From contig NZ_UPZP01000012.1 of the NCBI RefSeq assembly GCF_900538805.1, positions 1 to 34,594 of the forward strand: a DNA stretch of 34,594 nucleotides. Reading direction: 5' to 3'. Within the stretch, counting starts at the first letter, position 1. Each line of letters opens with the position of its first letter. This document shows positions 22,845 through 30,507 of this stretch, in pieces. Source of the DNA: an uncultured Dialister sp. Its GTDB lineage: Bacteria > Bacillota > Negativicutes > Veillonellales > Dialisteraceae. The notes under the pieces were generated by a model. The model saw only the letters and a list, made by a program, of their open reading frames with translations, was not told the origin of the DNA and did no database searches. A program made the position numbers and the translations under genes.

Positions 22845-23973
22845 CCTGGGACTCTATATTCATATCCCCTTTTGTAGAAGCCGCTGTGCCTACTGCGGCT
22901 TCTATTCCATTGGCACAAAGCCCGATGACCGATTTCTGAAAGCCCTGGAAAGGGAAATGGAAATGAGAAGTCCTGATTTCAAGGACCGCCTCGTGGACAC
23001 CATCTACCTTGGCGGCGGCACGCCTTCCTCCCTTACGGAGGACCAGCTCACGGAACTCATGGAAAAGGTACGGCAGTATTTCCATATTTCCGAAAATCCG
23101 GAAATCACCATGGAAATGAATCCCTGTGACATGACGGACTCCTATCTCCGCCATGCCCTTTCCCTTGGAATCAACCGGATTTCTGTGGGCGTCCAAAGCC
23201 ACGACGACCGGCTCCTTCGTAAAATCGGACGCCTCCACAGGGCCTCTGAAGCGGAGAAGGCAGTGAAGAGGGCCTATGCTTTGGGATTTCATAATATCAG
23301 TATCGACCTCATGTATGAACTTCCCGGCCAGAGTGTGGAGGATTTCAGGAAATCCCTTCTCTGGGCGGTGCACCTGCCCATTACCCATGTTTCCGTGTAC
23401 AGTCTCATCCTGGAAGAGGGCACCCGTTTTGCCCAGCTGGCGGAAAGGGGAAAGCTTTTAAGGCCCACGGAAGAAGAGAGCTGGGCCATGTACCAGGACA
23501 TGTGCCGCATCCTGCCTCATTACGGCTTTGAACGGTATGAAATATCCAGTTTTGCCCGGAAGGGGTTCCGCTCCCGGCATAACAGGAAGTACTGGGAGCT
23601 TTCCGATTACCTGGGCCTGGGACCGGCAGCTTCGTCCCGCATCGGGAGAAAGCGTTTCACCGTTCATCCGGGAGTCAGGCTGTATGAGAAGGAACTTCTA
23701 ACCGGCGAAAAGCCGCCGGATGAGGTGGAGTCTTTGTCCGTCAAAGATGAAATGGAGGAATACTGTTTCCTGCATCTCCGTATGAAGGAAGGCATTCCGC
23801 TGGAGGATTTCCAAAACCGCTACGGTCACCCCCTGGCCTTCTGGTATGAAAAGCAGGTGGATCTGCTTAAGAAACAGAAGCTTATCAAAGAAGAGGGGGG
23901 CTGCCTGTTCCTTACCTATCATGGCGCAGCCCTGGGAAACTACGTGTTTGAGCAGTTCCTGCGGGATGAATAG
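22837..23973 (+). CDS. hemW: HemW-like radical SAM heme chaperone
   Basis: A 378-residue radical SAM protein of the HemN/HemW family. The [4Fe-4S] motif is CRSRCAYC (CxxxCxxC), preceded by LYIHIPF; LGGGTPSSL, GINRISVGVQSHDDRLLRKIGR and ISIDLMYELPGQ are family signatures. It lacks the N-terminal extension of true coproporphyrinogen dehydrogenase HemN and is linked to lepA, so HemW, a heme-trafficking chaperone in E. coli and Lactococcus, is the better call. The C-terminal winged-helix-like HemN_C domain (about 295-378) is present. Translation is coupled to lepA by the 8-base overlap. Confidence 0.93.
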   Translation: MTDLGLYIHIPFCRSRCAYCGFYSIGTKPDDRFLKALEREMEMRSPDFKDRLVDTIYLGGGTPSSLTEDQLTELMEKVRQYFHISENPEITMEMNPCDMTDSYLRHALSLGINRISVGVQSHDDRLLRKIGRLHRASEAEKAVKRAYALGFHNISIDLMYELPGQSVEDFRKSLLWAVHLPITHVSVYSLILEEGTRFAQLAERGKLLRPTEEESWAMYQDMCRILPHYGFERYEISSFARKGFRSRHNRKYWELSDYLGLGPAASSRIGRKRFTVHPGVRLYEKELLTGEKPPDEVESLSVKDEMEEYCFLHLRMKEGIPLEDFQNRYGHPLAFWYEKQVDLLKKQKLIKEEGGCLFLTYHGAALGNYVFEQFLRDE

Positions 23974-23990
23974 AAAAAGAATAGGAAATG

Positions 23991-24036
23991 ATGGGGCTGT
24001 GGAAAAATATAAATCATTTCTTCACAGCCCCATTTT
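23991..24036 (+). terminator. Terminator after hemW
   Basis: GGGGCTGTG (23993-24001) pairs with CACAGCCCC (24023-24031), followed by ATTTT; the stem is extended by GAAATGAT/ATCATTTC across the loop. The 3' half is duplicated at 24350-24370. Confidence 0.75.
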
Positions 24037-24349
24037 GCGCTTCGCCTATAGATTCAAAAAATTCTCAAAATGACAGTAAGGTGTTCTCCGAATCGTCATC
24101 TCGAGCGGAGCTGCATGCCGATATGAGGGCAAAAGTATTTGGCTCTATTGAGACTCTGAGTCGAGAGATCTCCCGTCACAGTGTGGCTTGTCTCATTTTG
24201 GCGTGAGATTTCTCCACTCCACTCCGCTCCGCTGCGCTACGGTCGAAATGACAATGAAGCGGAGCAAGTGTTTGTGTCAATTTGTTCCTTGCAAAATAAC
24301 GATTAGGCGTCTGCCGCCAGATTGTCTAACTATCTGATAGAGACTCAAC
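24036..24349. repeat. Mosaic repeat insertion flanked by 21-bp direct repeat
   Basis: No gene. This 314-base stretch is bracketed by identical 21-base direct repeats (24015-24035 and 24350-24370), which are the 3' half of the hemW terminator. Most of the inside (24090-24310) matches the module at 12368-12620: GTCATCTCGAGCGGAGCTGC, GAGTCGAGAGATCTCC, GGCGTGAGATTTCTCCACT and GGTCGAAATGACA. The layout suggests a mosaic block inserted in the terminator with duplication of the target. Confidence 0.7.
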
Positions 24350-24461
24350 CATTTCTTCACAGCCCCATTTATAATTTCTTTGATTTCCTCTTTTCTTTTT
24401 CCTCCCGTTGGATTATGATAGGGATAACCCTTTGGAATACAATTTCACAAGGAATACGAAG

Positions 24462-24516
24462 CATCGCGGCTTCCTTTGACGGGGAAAACCCGTGGTGTAG
24501 CTGCGATGACTTTTTT
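24462..24516 (+). promoter_or_regulatory. Attenuator-like hairpin in the alr leader
   Basis: CATCGCGGC (24462-24470) pairs with GCTGCGATG (24500-24508, one G-U), enclosing a second stem ACGGG/CCCGT, and is followed by A-C-TTTTTT. This has the form of a Rho-independent terminator placed only about 20 bases before the alr start and just ahead of its GGAGGGAG ribosome site, in the sense orientation. It could be an attenuator for alr; no known riboswitch class is recognised. Confidence 0.45.
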
Positions 24517-24535
24517 ATTGGAGGGAGATTTTGTT

Positions 24536-25636
24536 ATGCCTGTTTCTTACATGGAAATCAATCTGAATGCACTTCGTCACAATCTGAGAACTATCCGTCA
24601 GCACCTGCCTAAAGAGGTGAATGTACTGGCTGTGGTTAAAGCCAATGCCTATGGCCATGGCGCCGTAGAAACGCTCCGCATTGCCCTGGAAGAAGGCTTT
24701 ACAGCTGCTGCGGTGGCCAGGGTAGAAGAGGGCGCGGAGCTCCGCCGCGCCGGATTCACCTGCCCCATTTACGTGCTGGGCCTTCCCCTTCCGGAAGACA
24801 TGCTCATGGGCGTGAAATATGACCTCACCCTTCCGGTGGATGATACGGTGGATCTGGATGCTTTTGAAGATATTGCCAAGGGTGCCGGAAAGACGGTGGA
24901 AGTGATGATGCCTATTGATACAGGCATGAACCGTATCGGCACCCATCCGGAAGATGTGAAGCCCTTCCTGAAGAAGCTCTCCCTTTACCCGCACCTTCAC
25001 CTCCATGGCACCTGGACCCACATGGCCACTGCCGACTGCAAGGACAAATCCGCTGCCCTGAAACAGCTGGACCGCTTCGATGAAGCCATTGCCCAGATGC
25101 CCGTCACCGACGATTTCGTCATTTCCTCCGCCAACAGCGCCGGTGTCATCGATATTCCCAAGAGCTGGCACAATCTGGCCCGCCCGGGCATCATCATCTA
25201 CGGACCCCAGCCTTCCGATGAAATGGAAAATAAACTGGACCTCCAGTACGTCATGCGCATCGTGAGCCATATCACCCATGTACAGACCCTGCACAAAGGC
25301 GAAGCCATCGGCTACGGCGGTACCTATGTGGCAGAAAAGGACATGAAGACCGCCACCGTCCCCATCGGCTACGCCGACGGCTATCCCCGCTGCCTCTCCA
25401 ACAAGGGCGAAGTCCTCATCGGCGGTAAACGCTTCCCCATTATCGGACGCATCTGCATGGACCAGTTCATGGTGGCCGTCGATGATACCGTGAAACCGGG
25501 AGATGAAGTGATCCTCATGGGCAGACAGGGAGAAGGAGAAATCACCCTGGACGAAGTGGCCAAGACCGCCGGCACCATTCCCCATGAAATCACCTGCGAC
25601 CTGAAGAGAATTCCCCGGGTTTTTGTTGAAAAATAA
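24536..25636 (+). CDS. alr: Alanine racemase
   Basis: A 366-residue fold-type III PLP racemase interconverting L- and D-alanine for peptidoglycan. The PLP lysine is Lys35 in VLAVVKANAYGHG; the GYGGTYVAEK segment carries the catalytic tyrosine of the partner subunit; IGYADGYPR and GRICMDQFMV are further hallmarks. I start it at the ATG of MPVSYMEINLNALRHNL, preceded by GGAGGGAG at good spacing; earlier in-frame starts run through the attenuator-like hairpin. It is followed by tRNA-Arg with its own promoter; no convincing promoter for alr itself was found. Confidence 0.96.
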   Translation: MPVSYMEINLNALRHNLRTIRQHLPKEVNVLAVVKANAYGHGAVETLRIALEEGFTAAAVARVEEGAELRRAGFTCPIYVLGLPLPEDMLMGVKYDLTLPVDDTVDLDAFEDIAKGAGKTVEVMMPIDTGMNRIGTHPEDVKPFLKKLSLYPHLHLHGTWTHMATADCKDKSAALKQLDRFDEAIAQMPVTDDFVISSANSAGVIDIPKSWHNLARPGIIIYGPQPSDEMENKLDLQYVMRIVSHITHVQTLHKGEAIGYGGTYVAEKDMKTATVPIGYADGYPRCLSNKGEVLIGGKRFPIIGRICMDQFMVAVDDTVKPGDEVILMGRQGEGEITLDEVAKTAGTIPHEITCDLKRIPRVFVEK

Positions 25637-25666
25637 AAACCTCTTTCCTTTATCCGCCCTTTATGC

Positions 25667-25672
25667 TATAAT
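25667..25672 (+). promoter_or_regulatory. -10 box of tRNA-Arg promoter
   Basis: A perfect TATAAT 12 bases before the tRNA-Arg; the -35 candidate TTTCCT at 25644-25649 is poor. Confidence 0.5.
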
Positions 25673-25684
25673 ACTCCTTGTTAG

Positions 25685-25760
25685 GCGTCTATAGCTCAGT
25701 GGATAGAGCACTGGTCTCCGGAACCAGGTGTCGAGAGTTCGAATCCCTCTAGACGCACCA
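25685..25760 (+). tRNA. tRNA-Arg (CCG)
   Basis: A 76-base tRNA with encoded CCA. Acceptor GCGTCTA/TAGACGC; anticodon stem CTGGT/ACCAG around CTCCGGA gives anticodon CCG (25718-25720), reading CGG arginine codons. T-loop AGTTCGAATCC is standard. Confidence 0.95.
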
Positions 25761-25770
25761 GAAATAATGA

Positions 25771-25806
25771 ATCCTTATGCCTTTCATCCGGCATAAGGAT
25801 TTTTTA
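25771..25806 (+). terminator. Terminator after tRNA-Arg
   Basis: ATCCTTATGCC (25771-25781) pairs perfectly with GGCATAAGGAT (25790-25800), followed by a six-base T run. The ribosome site of the next gene follows directly, so that gene may depend on read-through. Confidence 0.88.
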
Positions 25807-25819
25807 ATAAGGAGGACCT

Positions 25820-26059
25820 ATGGATAAGGACGAAATGATTGACGCTCCGGAGGAGAAAGAGCTGACGGAGGAAGAACTGCAGGAGTTCATGGCATCCTAT
25901 AAGAAAGAACTGGCCCATATTTACAAAATGGCCAGCGCCAAGAAAGCATTCATGGCCCGGCAGAAGATCCCGAACCTGAAGGCTGCCCTGGAGGAATGCG
26001 ACCGGGACATGAGGAATGACATTGACGAGCTGAAAAGGAAATATGGCATTCATTATTGA
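25820..26059 (+). CDS. Small acidic helical protein of unknown function
   Basis: A 79-residue protein I do not recognise. It is charged, with an acidic N-terminal third (MDKDEMIDAPEEKELTEEELQEF) and a predicted helical remainder (SYKKELAHIYKMASAKKAFMA and LKRKYGIHY at the end); no signal peptide, membrane segment or cysteine cluster except one Cys. The ATG has a full AAGGAGG at ideal distance, which is the main support that it is real. It lies 59 bases after tRNA-Arg and upstream of tRNA-Lys, on the same strand, probably read through from the tRNA-Arg promoter. Confidence 0.72.
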   Translation: MDKDEMIDAPEEKELTEEELQEFMASYKKELAHIYKMASAKKAFMARQKIPNLKAALEECDRDMRNDIDELKRKYGIHY

Positions 26060-26103
26060 AATGGTGCATGGCTGGAATTCCACGATTCTCATCAATATCT
26101 AAT

Positions 26104-26132
26104 TTGAAAAATAACGGGCCATATGGTATAGT
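26104..26132 (+). promoter_or_regulatory. Additional promoter upstream of tRNA-Lys
   Basis: TTGAAA (26104-26109), a 17-base spacer and TATAGT (26127-26132). It lies between the 79-aa gene and the main tRNA-Lys promoter and has no coding sequence immediately downstream, so it is either a second tRNA promoter or drives a short RNA. Confidence 0.5.
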
Positions 26133-26193
26133 ATCTTTGTTGCCCGATGAAGGCGGTCATCTGAAAAATCTTCCAGATAAAATAAAAAAAGAT

Positions 26194-26222
26194 TTGACAG
26201 ACGACGAAGAAAATGATATAAT
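26194..26222 (+). promoter_or_regulatory. Consensus promoter of tRNA-Lys
   Basis: TTGACA, exactly 17 bases, TATAAT, ending 14 bases before the tRNA: a perfect sigma-A promoter. Confidence 0.93.
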
Positions 26223-26236
26223 CATTTTCGTTGAAC

Positions 26237-26312
26237 GGACCATTAGCTCAGCTGGCAGAGCACCTGACTCTTAATCAGGGTGTCCGGGGTTCGAACCCCT
26301 GATGGTCCACCA
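26237..26312 (+). tRNA. tRNA-Lys (CTT)
   Basis: A 76-base tRNA with encoded CCA. Acceptor GGACCAT/ATGGTCC; anticodon stem CTGA(C)/(A)TCAG around CTCTTAA gives anticodon CTT (26270-26272), reading AAG lysine codons. T-arm GGGGTTCGAACCCC is standard. Confidence 0.95.
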
Positions 26313-26321
26313 GAACTTACA

Positions 26322-26347
26322 TCCCACGAACTTTCGTGGGATTTTTT
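26322..26347 (+). terminator. Terminator after tRNA-Lys
   Basis: TCCCACGAA pairs with TTCGTGGGA around a short loop, followed by six T residues. Confidence 0.88.
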
Positions 26348-26617
26348 GTTGTATAATGCAGGTTTATCAATGCACATTAAGCTTAAGAGTAAGGCGGGAA
26401 AAGGTCAGCTGCTAAGGGCAGCATATAAACTTCACGGTCCGAAGGATCTTTTTGAAGTCTGACGCCTAAATCCTCAAACCTCAAATCTCAAATCTCAAAT
26501 CTCTTTAGCACCCTCATACCGCAGGCACAGGCCCTGTCAATCCTTCGGACCCATAGAATCGCCCTGCTATTTATGATAAAATAATGCAAAACGGGAATCA
26601 TTTTGCGGAGGTGTCCT
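26348..26617. repeat. Gap with short tandem repeats before thrC
   Basis: No gene. TATAAT at 26351-26356 has no good -35. Bases 26468-26505 are tandem CTCAAATCT-like units, also seen at 33118-33160. A worn palindrome (CACAGGCC/GGCCCTG-type, in the CCCTC...GTCAA frame) lies at 26510-26540. The thrC promoter should be near 26560-26585; TAAAAT at 26576 is the best -10 candidate but lacks a clear -35. Confidence 0.5.
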
Positions 26618-28120
26618 ATGAAATACAGAAGTACCAGAAGTAATGAAACGGTGACGGCCATAGAAGCGCTGGTGAAGGGGCTGGCTGATGACGGCGGCCT
26701 GTATGTGCCGGAATCCTTGCCGGCGCCCTTTCTTCATGCCGATGAACTGAAAGATATGACCTATGAGGAGATGGCTGCCTTTGTGCTGTCCCATTTCCTC
26801 ACCGACATTCCGGAAGAAGAACTGAAGAAGCTCACCCACAGCGCCTATACCGGAACCTTTGAGACCGAGGAAATCGTGCCGGTGAAGACCATTTCCCAAG
26901 CCTTTTCCATGGCGGAAATGTTCCATGGCAGGACCTGTGCTTTCAAAGACCTGGCGCTCTCCCTTTTCCCCTATCTTCTGGTGTATGCGAAGAAGGAGGA
27001 GAAGGACGGCAAGGAAATCCTCATCCTTACCGCCACTTCCGGCGATACGGGCAAGGCAGCGCTGGAAGGATTCCGGGATGTGCCGGGCGTCCATATCATG
27101 GTTTTCTATCCCTCCCACGGCGTGAGCCCGCTGCAGAAGGACCAGATGCAGAAGCAGCTGGGAAGCAATGTGAAGGTGGTGGGCATTGAAGGCAACTTCG
27201 ATGATGCCCAGGGAACGCTGAAGCAGGTATTCGGCAGCAGCCTTCGGAAGGAAGAAGCGGAGAAGGGGGTCCTTTTCTCCAGCGCCAATTCCATCAACAT
27301 CGGCCGTCTTCTGCCACAGGTGGTGTACTATGTGTGGATCTGGCTGAAACTTTTGAAAAACGGTTCCATCGGCAAAGACGACACGTTCAACGTGGTGGTT
27401 CCTACCGGCAACTTTGGAAATATCCTGGCTGCCTGGCTGGCTAAACAGATGGGAGCTCCCATCGGAGAGCTTATCTGCGCATCCAATGAAAACAAGGTGC
27501 TGGCCGATTTCTTTGAAACCGGCGTGTACGATATTAACCGTCCCTTCTACATGACCGAAGCGCCGTCCATGGATATTCTCATTTCCTCCAACTTTGAACG
27601 GTTCCTTTACTACCTCACCGGTTCGGCTGAAAAGGTGAAGGAAAGCATGGATAAGCTGAAAGAAGAAGGAAAATATGAGGTTTCCAAAGAAGCCTTTGCG
27701 AAGGCTGGCATGGAAATGATAGGCGGCTGGGCTTCTCCGGAGGATATGGCCCGGGCCATGAGCGAAGTGTATGAAAACTATGACTACCTCATGGATCCCC
27801 ACACCGCCGTGGCTTATTCCGTGTATGACCATCTCCGTCGGGAAGGAAAGGTTCCCCGCCATTCCCACACCGTCATTATCAGCACCGCCCATCCCTATAA
27901 ATTCCCCGGCGTCGTAGCCAAGGCCCTGGGACTTAAGGAAATGGAAAGTCCCTACGATACGCTGCGTGAAATTGCGGAAAAAACGAGCATTCCTGTTCCT
28001 AAACAGCTGGGTGAACTGGAAAAGCGGCCGAAACGGTTTACGGAAACCGTGGACCGGAAGGACATGGCCGACACCATTCGCAGCTATGCGGAAGAAATTT
28101 TAAAGGACTGCAATAAATAA
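26618..28120 (+). CDS. thrC: Threonine synthase
   Basis: A 500-residue PLP-dependent threonine synthase converting O-phosphohomoserine to threonine. The N-terminal MKYRSTR...LADDGGLYVPESLP and the PLP lysine in FHGRTCAFKDLAL (Lys110) are diagnostic; TATSGDTGKAAL and VVPTGNFGNILAAWLAKQMG bind cofactor phosphate and substrate. The length places it in the long (fungal/E. coli-like) subgroup. ATG with GCGGAGGTG upstream. It stands alone, without hom or thrB, and has its own terminator. Confidence 0.96.
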   Translation: MKYRSTRSNETVTAIEALVKGLADDGGLYVPESLPAPFLHADELKDMTYEEMAAFVLSHFLTDIPEEELKKLTHSAYTGTFETEEIVPVKTISQAFSMAEMFHGRTCAFKDLALSLFPYLLVYAKKEEKDGKEILILTATSGDTGKAALEGFRDVPGVHIMVFYPSHGVSPLQKDQMQKQLGSNVKVVGIEGNFDDAQGTLKQVFGSSLRKEEAEKGVLFSSANSINIGRLLPQVVYYVWIWLKLLKNGSIGKDDTFNVVVPTGNFGNILAAWLAKQMGAPIGELICASNENKVLADFFETGVYDINRPFYMTEAPSMDILISSNFERFLYYLTGSAEKVKESMDKLKEEGKYEVSKEAFAKAGMEMIGGWASPEDMARAMSEVYENYDYLMDPHTAVAYSVYDHLRREGKVPRHSHTVIISTAHPYKFPGVVAKALGLKEMESPYDTLREIAEKTSIPVPKQLGELEKRPKRFTETVDRKDMADTIRSYAEEILKDCNK

Positions 28121-28138
28121 TCAATTGCTAATAAAATC

Positions 28139-28178
28139 AAAAAAGAAAGCGGGCTTCGGACAGTCCGCTTTCTTTTTT
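28139..28178 (+). terminator. Terminator after thrC
   Basis: AAAGAAAGCGG pairs with CCGCTTTCTTT around a GCTTCGGACAGT loop, followed by a T run. A strong Rho-independent terminator. Confidence 0.9.
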
Positions 28179-28403
28179 ACATGATTCCGCTGCATGGAGT
28201 ATGGGGCATGACGGATTTATGGATTTAAAATTATTTAAAACAATGGTATTATATATTTATGGAATAACAGCTAATATATATAAGAAGTAACACTGCTTAT
28301 ATTCTTTTGGGGAAAGATTTCAAAAGTTGAATTTCAGCTTTATCGGCGGCGTGGATTCGCCTGCCTTTTGAGTATCCTGTGCATATAATAATAGAGGCTT
28401 TTT
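28179..28403. other. AT-rich gap upstream of the VTT protein gene
   Basis: About 225 bases, AT-rich at 28220-28310, without a gene or the usual mosaic modules. TATAAT at 28384-28389, about 15 bases before the next ATG, is the likely -10 of that gene; the best upstream box (TGCCTT) is poor. Nothing else is recognised. Confidence 0.45.
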
Positions 28404-29105
28404 ATGCGATATCGAAATTGGAATGAAAAGGGGGAGCGTAAATTCCGTCTCTCCGTACTTGCACTGATGATATTGGTGCTGGCGTCCATCCATTTCTTTG
28501 ACCCCACCTTTTATCCCACCATTTACCATTTGTCAAAGGACGGAGACCTTCGAGGTACCATTGCGTACCTCCACAGTTTTGGTATTTATGCCGCTTTCAT
28601 GAGTTTTTTTATTGATGTGGTCATCAATATTGTAGGATTTCTTCCGTCCATCTTTATTTCCACCGCCAACGGCCTTATATTCGGCCTTTTCTGGGGCACC
28701 ATCATTTCCTGGATGGCGGAAACGGTGGGGGTTTTGATTTCCTTCTACGTCATGCGTACCCTTTTCCGCGGCATGGCCATGAATATCATTAATAAAAGCA
28801 AGACATTGAAGAAACTGGACTCCTATGATTCCTGGCAGGCCATTGCCGCAGCCCGGGCCATCCCCTACATGCCCAACGGCCTGGTCACCGCCATATCCGC
28901 CCTCTCCAGCATGCATTTCCGCCCCTATGCCCTGGGCTGCCTCATCGGCAAGCTGCCGTCCACGGCGTTGGAAGTGGTGCTGGGACACGATGTGGTGAAT
29001 ATGGAAGAACACGCCTTCCGACTCACCATCCTCATCATCATAGTCACCCTTATTTACGGAGGTATATGGTATTACAACAGGAAGAAAAAGAAGAGTGCAA
29101 AATGA
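28404..29105 (+). CDS. TVP38/TMEM64 (VTT-domain, DedA-like) membrane protein
   Basis: A 233-residue inner-membrane protein of the TVP38/TMEM64 family. After a first hydrophobic helix (about 15-33) comes the VTT domain: VINIVGFLPSIFISTANGLIFGLFWGTIISWMAETVGVLISFYVMR, then the conserved ARAIPYMPNGLVTAISALSSM (R and P of the re-entrant loop) and LIGKLPSTALEVVLG. The C-terminus is a last helix followed by NRKKKKSAK. DedA/VTT proteins are implicated in lipid scrambling, including undecaprenyl phosphate recycling, and membrane potential maintenance; the role here is unknown. It is monocistronic and is followed by the second 59-bp array. Confidence 0.88.
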   Translation: MRYRNWNEKGERKFRLSVLALMILVLASIHFFDPTFYPTIYHLSKDGDLRGTIAYLHSFGIYAAFMSFFIDVVINIVGFLPSIFISTANGLIFGLFWGTIISWMAETVGVLISFYVMRTLFRGMAMNIINKSKTLKKLDSYDSWQAIAAARAIPYMPNGLVTAISALSSMHFRPYALGCLIGKLPSTALEVVLGHDVVNMEEHAFRLTILIIIVTLIYGGIWYYNRKKKKSAK

Positions 29106-29165
29106 GACGAAGTGCGATGGTGCTATACCTTTGCTGTCATTTCGAGCGGAGCGAAGCGGAGTCGA

Positions 29166-29580
29166 GAAATCTCCGTTCGAGAAGTTTCCTGTCGTCATGA
29201 AACACAGTGGTGCCAAGCCGGATGGGAAACTATTAGCAAACAGTTTCCTGTCGAGATGAGCAGCAATGGCGCCATGTCGGATGGGAAACCATAGGCGAAA
29301 GGTTTCCTATTGAGATGAAACACGATGGTGTCATGTCGAATGGGAAACTGTTCGCGAACAGTTTCCTGCCGTGATGAGCAGCAATGGCGCCAAGCCAAAT
29401 AGGAAACCATACGCAAACAGTTTCCTATTGAGATGAAACACGATGGTGCCAAGCCGAATAGGAAACCATATGCAAAAAGTTCCCTGCCGTCATGGAACAC
29501 AGCGGTGTCATGCTGAATAGGAAACCCTTCACACAAAGGTTCCCGTAGAGCTGATACGCTTTGGTCAAGCATACCGCCAG
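29166..29580. repeat. 59-bp tandem repeat array, locus 2
   Basis: GGAAAC unit starts fall at 29225, 29284, 29343, 29402, 29461 and 29520, again exactly 59 bases apart, with one unit lacking its first half before and a decayed unit after. The palindromic opening changes from unit to unit (for example GGAAACTGTT...AACAGTTTCC in the third) while mostly keeping complementarity. Linkers alternate between a GATGAGCAGCAATGGCGCCA type and a GATGAAACACGATGGTG type, so there is a 118-base higher-order period. It is preceded by a GTCATTTCGAGCGGAGCGAA module (29137-29172). Reading frames across it are by-products. Confidence 0.92.
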
Positions 29581-29593
29581 GAAACTTCATATA

Positions 29594-29637
29594 AAAAAGC
29601 TGAGAAAAAATGTTGACTCATTTTTTCTCAGCTTTTT
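29594..29637 (-). terminator. Terminator after metF
   Basis: AAAGCTGAGAAAAAATG pairs with CATTTTTTCTCAGCTTT; U-rich on both strands, so it probably ends metF on the minus strand and also closes the plus-strand side. It abuts the metF stop codon. Confidence 0.88.
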
Positions 29638-30504
29638 TTATTTACCGGTGCTGCAGATTTCCGCCACCGCATCCACATCGTTCACCGGCATGAGGTGGGC
29701 GCCAGCGGCGTGGATGTCCCGCAGGGCCTGTACCAGTTCTCTGGAAAGGGCAATGCCCGTTTCCCTGCCTCCCTTTTCCATGGCCTTCATCACCGCCGGC
29801 GGGATGAAGATGCCTGGCACGTTGTTGTTCAGGTAATTGGCCATTTTGAAGCTCTTCAGGGGGACGATGCCAAAGAGAATGGGGAGGGAAAGGTCTTTGG
29901 CGGCGGCGAGGAAATCTTCCGCCTGCCTGATGTCATAAATTGGCTGGGTCTGGATGAACTGGGCGCCGGCTTTTTTCTTTCCTTCCAGCCGGCGGATTTC
30001 CTTGTCCAAATCATCGGCGCCGGGGTTGGCGGTGGTGCCGATGTAGAAGTCCGCCGCTTCGCCCAGGGCATGGCCGGTGATGTCGTGGCCTTCGTTCAGG
30101 GCTTTGGCGATTTCGATAAGGCCGGTGGAGTCCACTTCAAAGACCCCTTTGGCGTCGGGATGGTCGCCGATGGATGGCGGGTCTCCGGTGAGGGTGAGGA
30201 TGTTGTGAACGCCCAGGGCGTAGGCGCCCAGAAGTTCCGCCTGCAGGCCGATGACGTTCCTGTCCCGGCAGGTGAGGTGGAAAATGGATTCCACACCATA
30301 GCGGCTCTGGATAATGGAGGACAGGGCGATGGGGCTCATGCGCATTTTGGCCATGGGGCAGTCCGCGATGTTCACGGAATCCACATAGGGAGCCACTTTG
30401 ACCACCTGTGCTTCTGTTACGGCAGGGGAGGCGCTTTTGGGGGGATCCAGTTCGGTGGTGATGGTAAATATATGCCGGTTATGCTTTTCTTTTAATGTTC
30501 TCAT
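29638..30504 (-). CDS. metF: Methylenetetrahydrofolate reductase
   Basis: A 288-residue MTHFR-family TIM barrel reducing 5,10-methylene-THF to 5-methyl-THF, the methyl donor used by MetH. The TTELDPPKS strand carries the family glutamate; HLTCRDRN, NILTLTGDPP and AGAQFIQTQPIYD are signatures. Like other short bacterial forms it has only the catalytic domain, and the electron donor (NADH or ferredoxin through an MetV-like partner) cannot be told; no metV lies adjacent. It starts three bases after metH, with its ribosome site inside the metH end (AAGAGGAA), so the two are coupled. Confidence 0.9.
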   Translation of the reverse strand: MRTLKEKHNRHIFTITTELDPPKSASPAVTEAQVVKVAPYVDSVNIADCPMAKMRMSPIALSSIIQSRYGVESIFHLTCRDRNVIGLQAELLGAYALGVHNILTLTGDPPSIGDHPDAKGVFEVDSTGLIEIAKALNEGHDITGHALGEAADFYIGTTANPGADDLDKEIRRLEGKKKAGAQFIQTQPIYDIRQAEDFLAAAKDLSLPILFGIVPLKSFKMANYLNNNVPGIFIPPAVMKAMEKGGRETGIALSRELVQALRDIHAAGAHLMPVNDVDAVAEICSTGK

Positions 30505-30507
30505 GAA

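Noticed and set aside
24417..24432. TAGGGATAACCC resembling an I-SceI-type homing site
   Set aside because: Only the first ten bases resemble the 18-base site; chance similarity.
29195..29590. 131-codon minus-strand frame through the second 59-bp array
   Set aside because: 59 is not a multiple of three, so the frame rotates through the repeats and no periodic protein results; no ribosome site.
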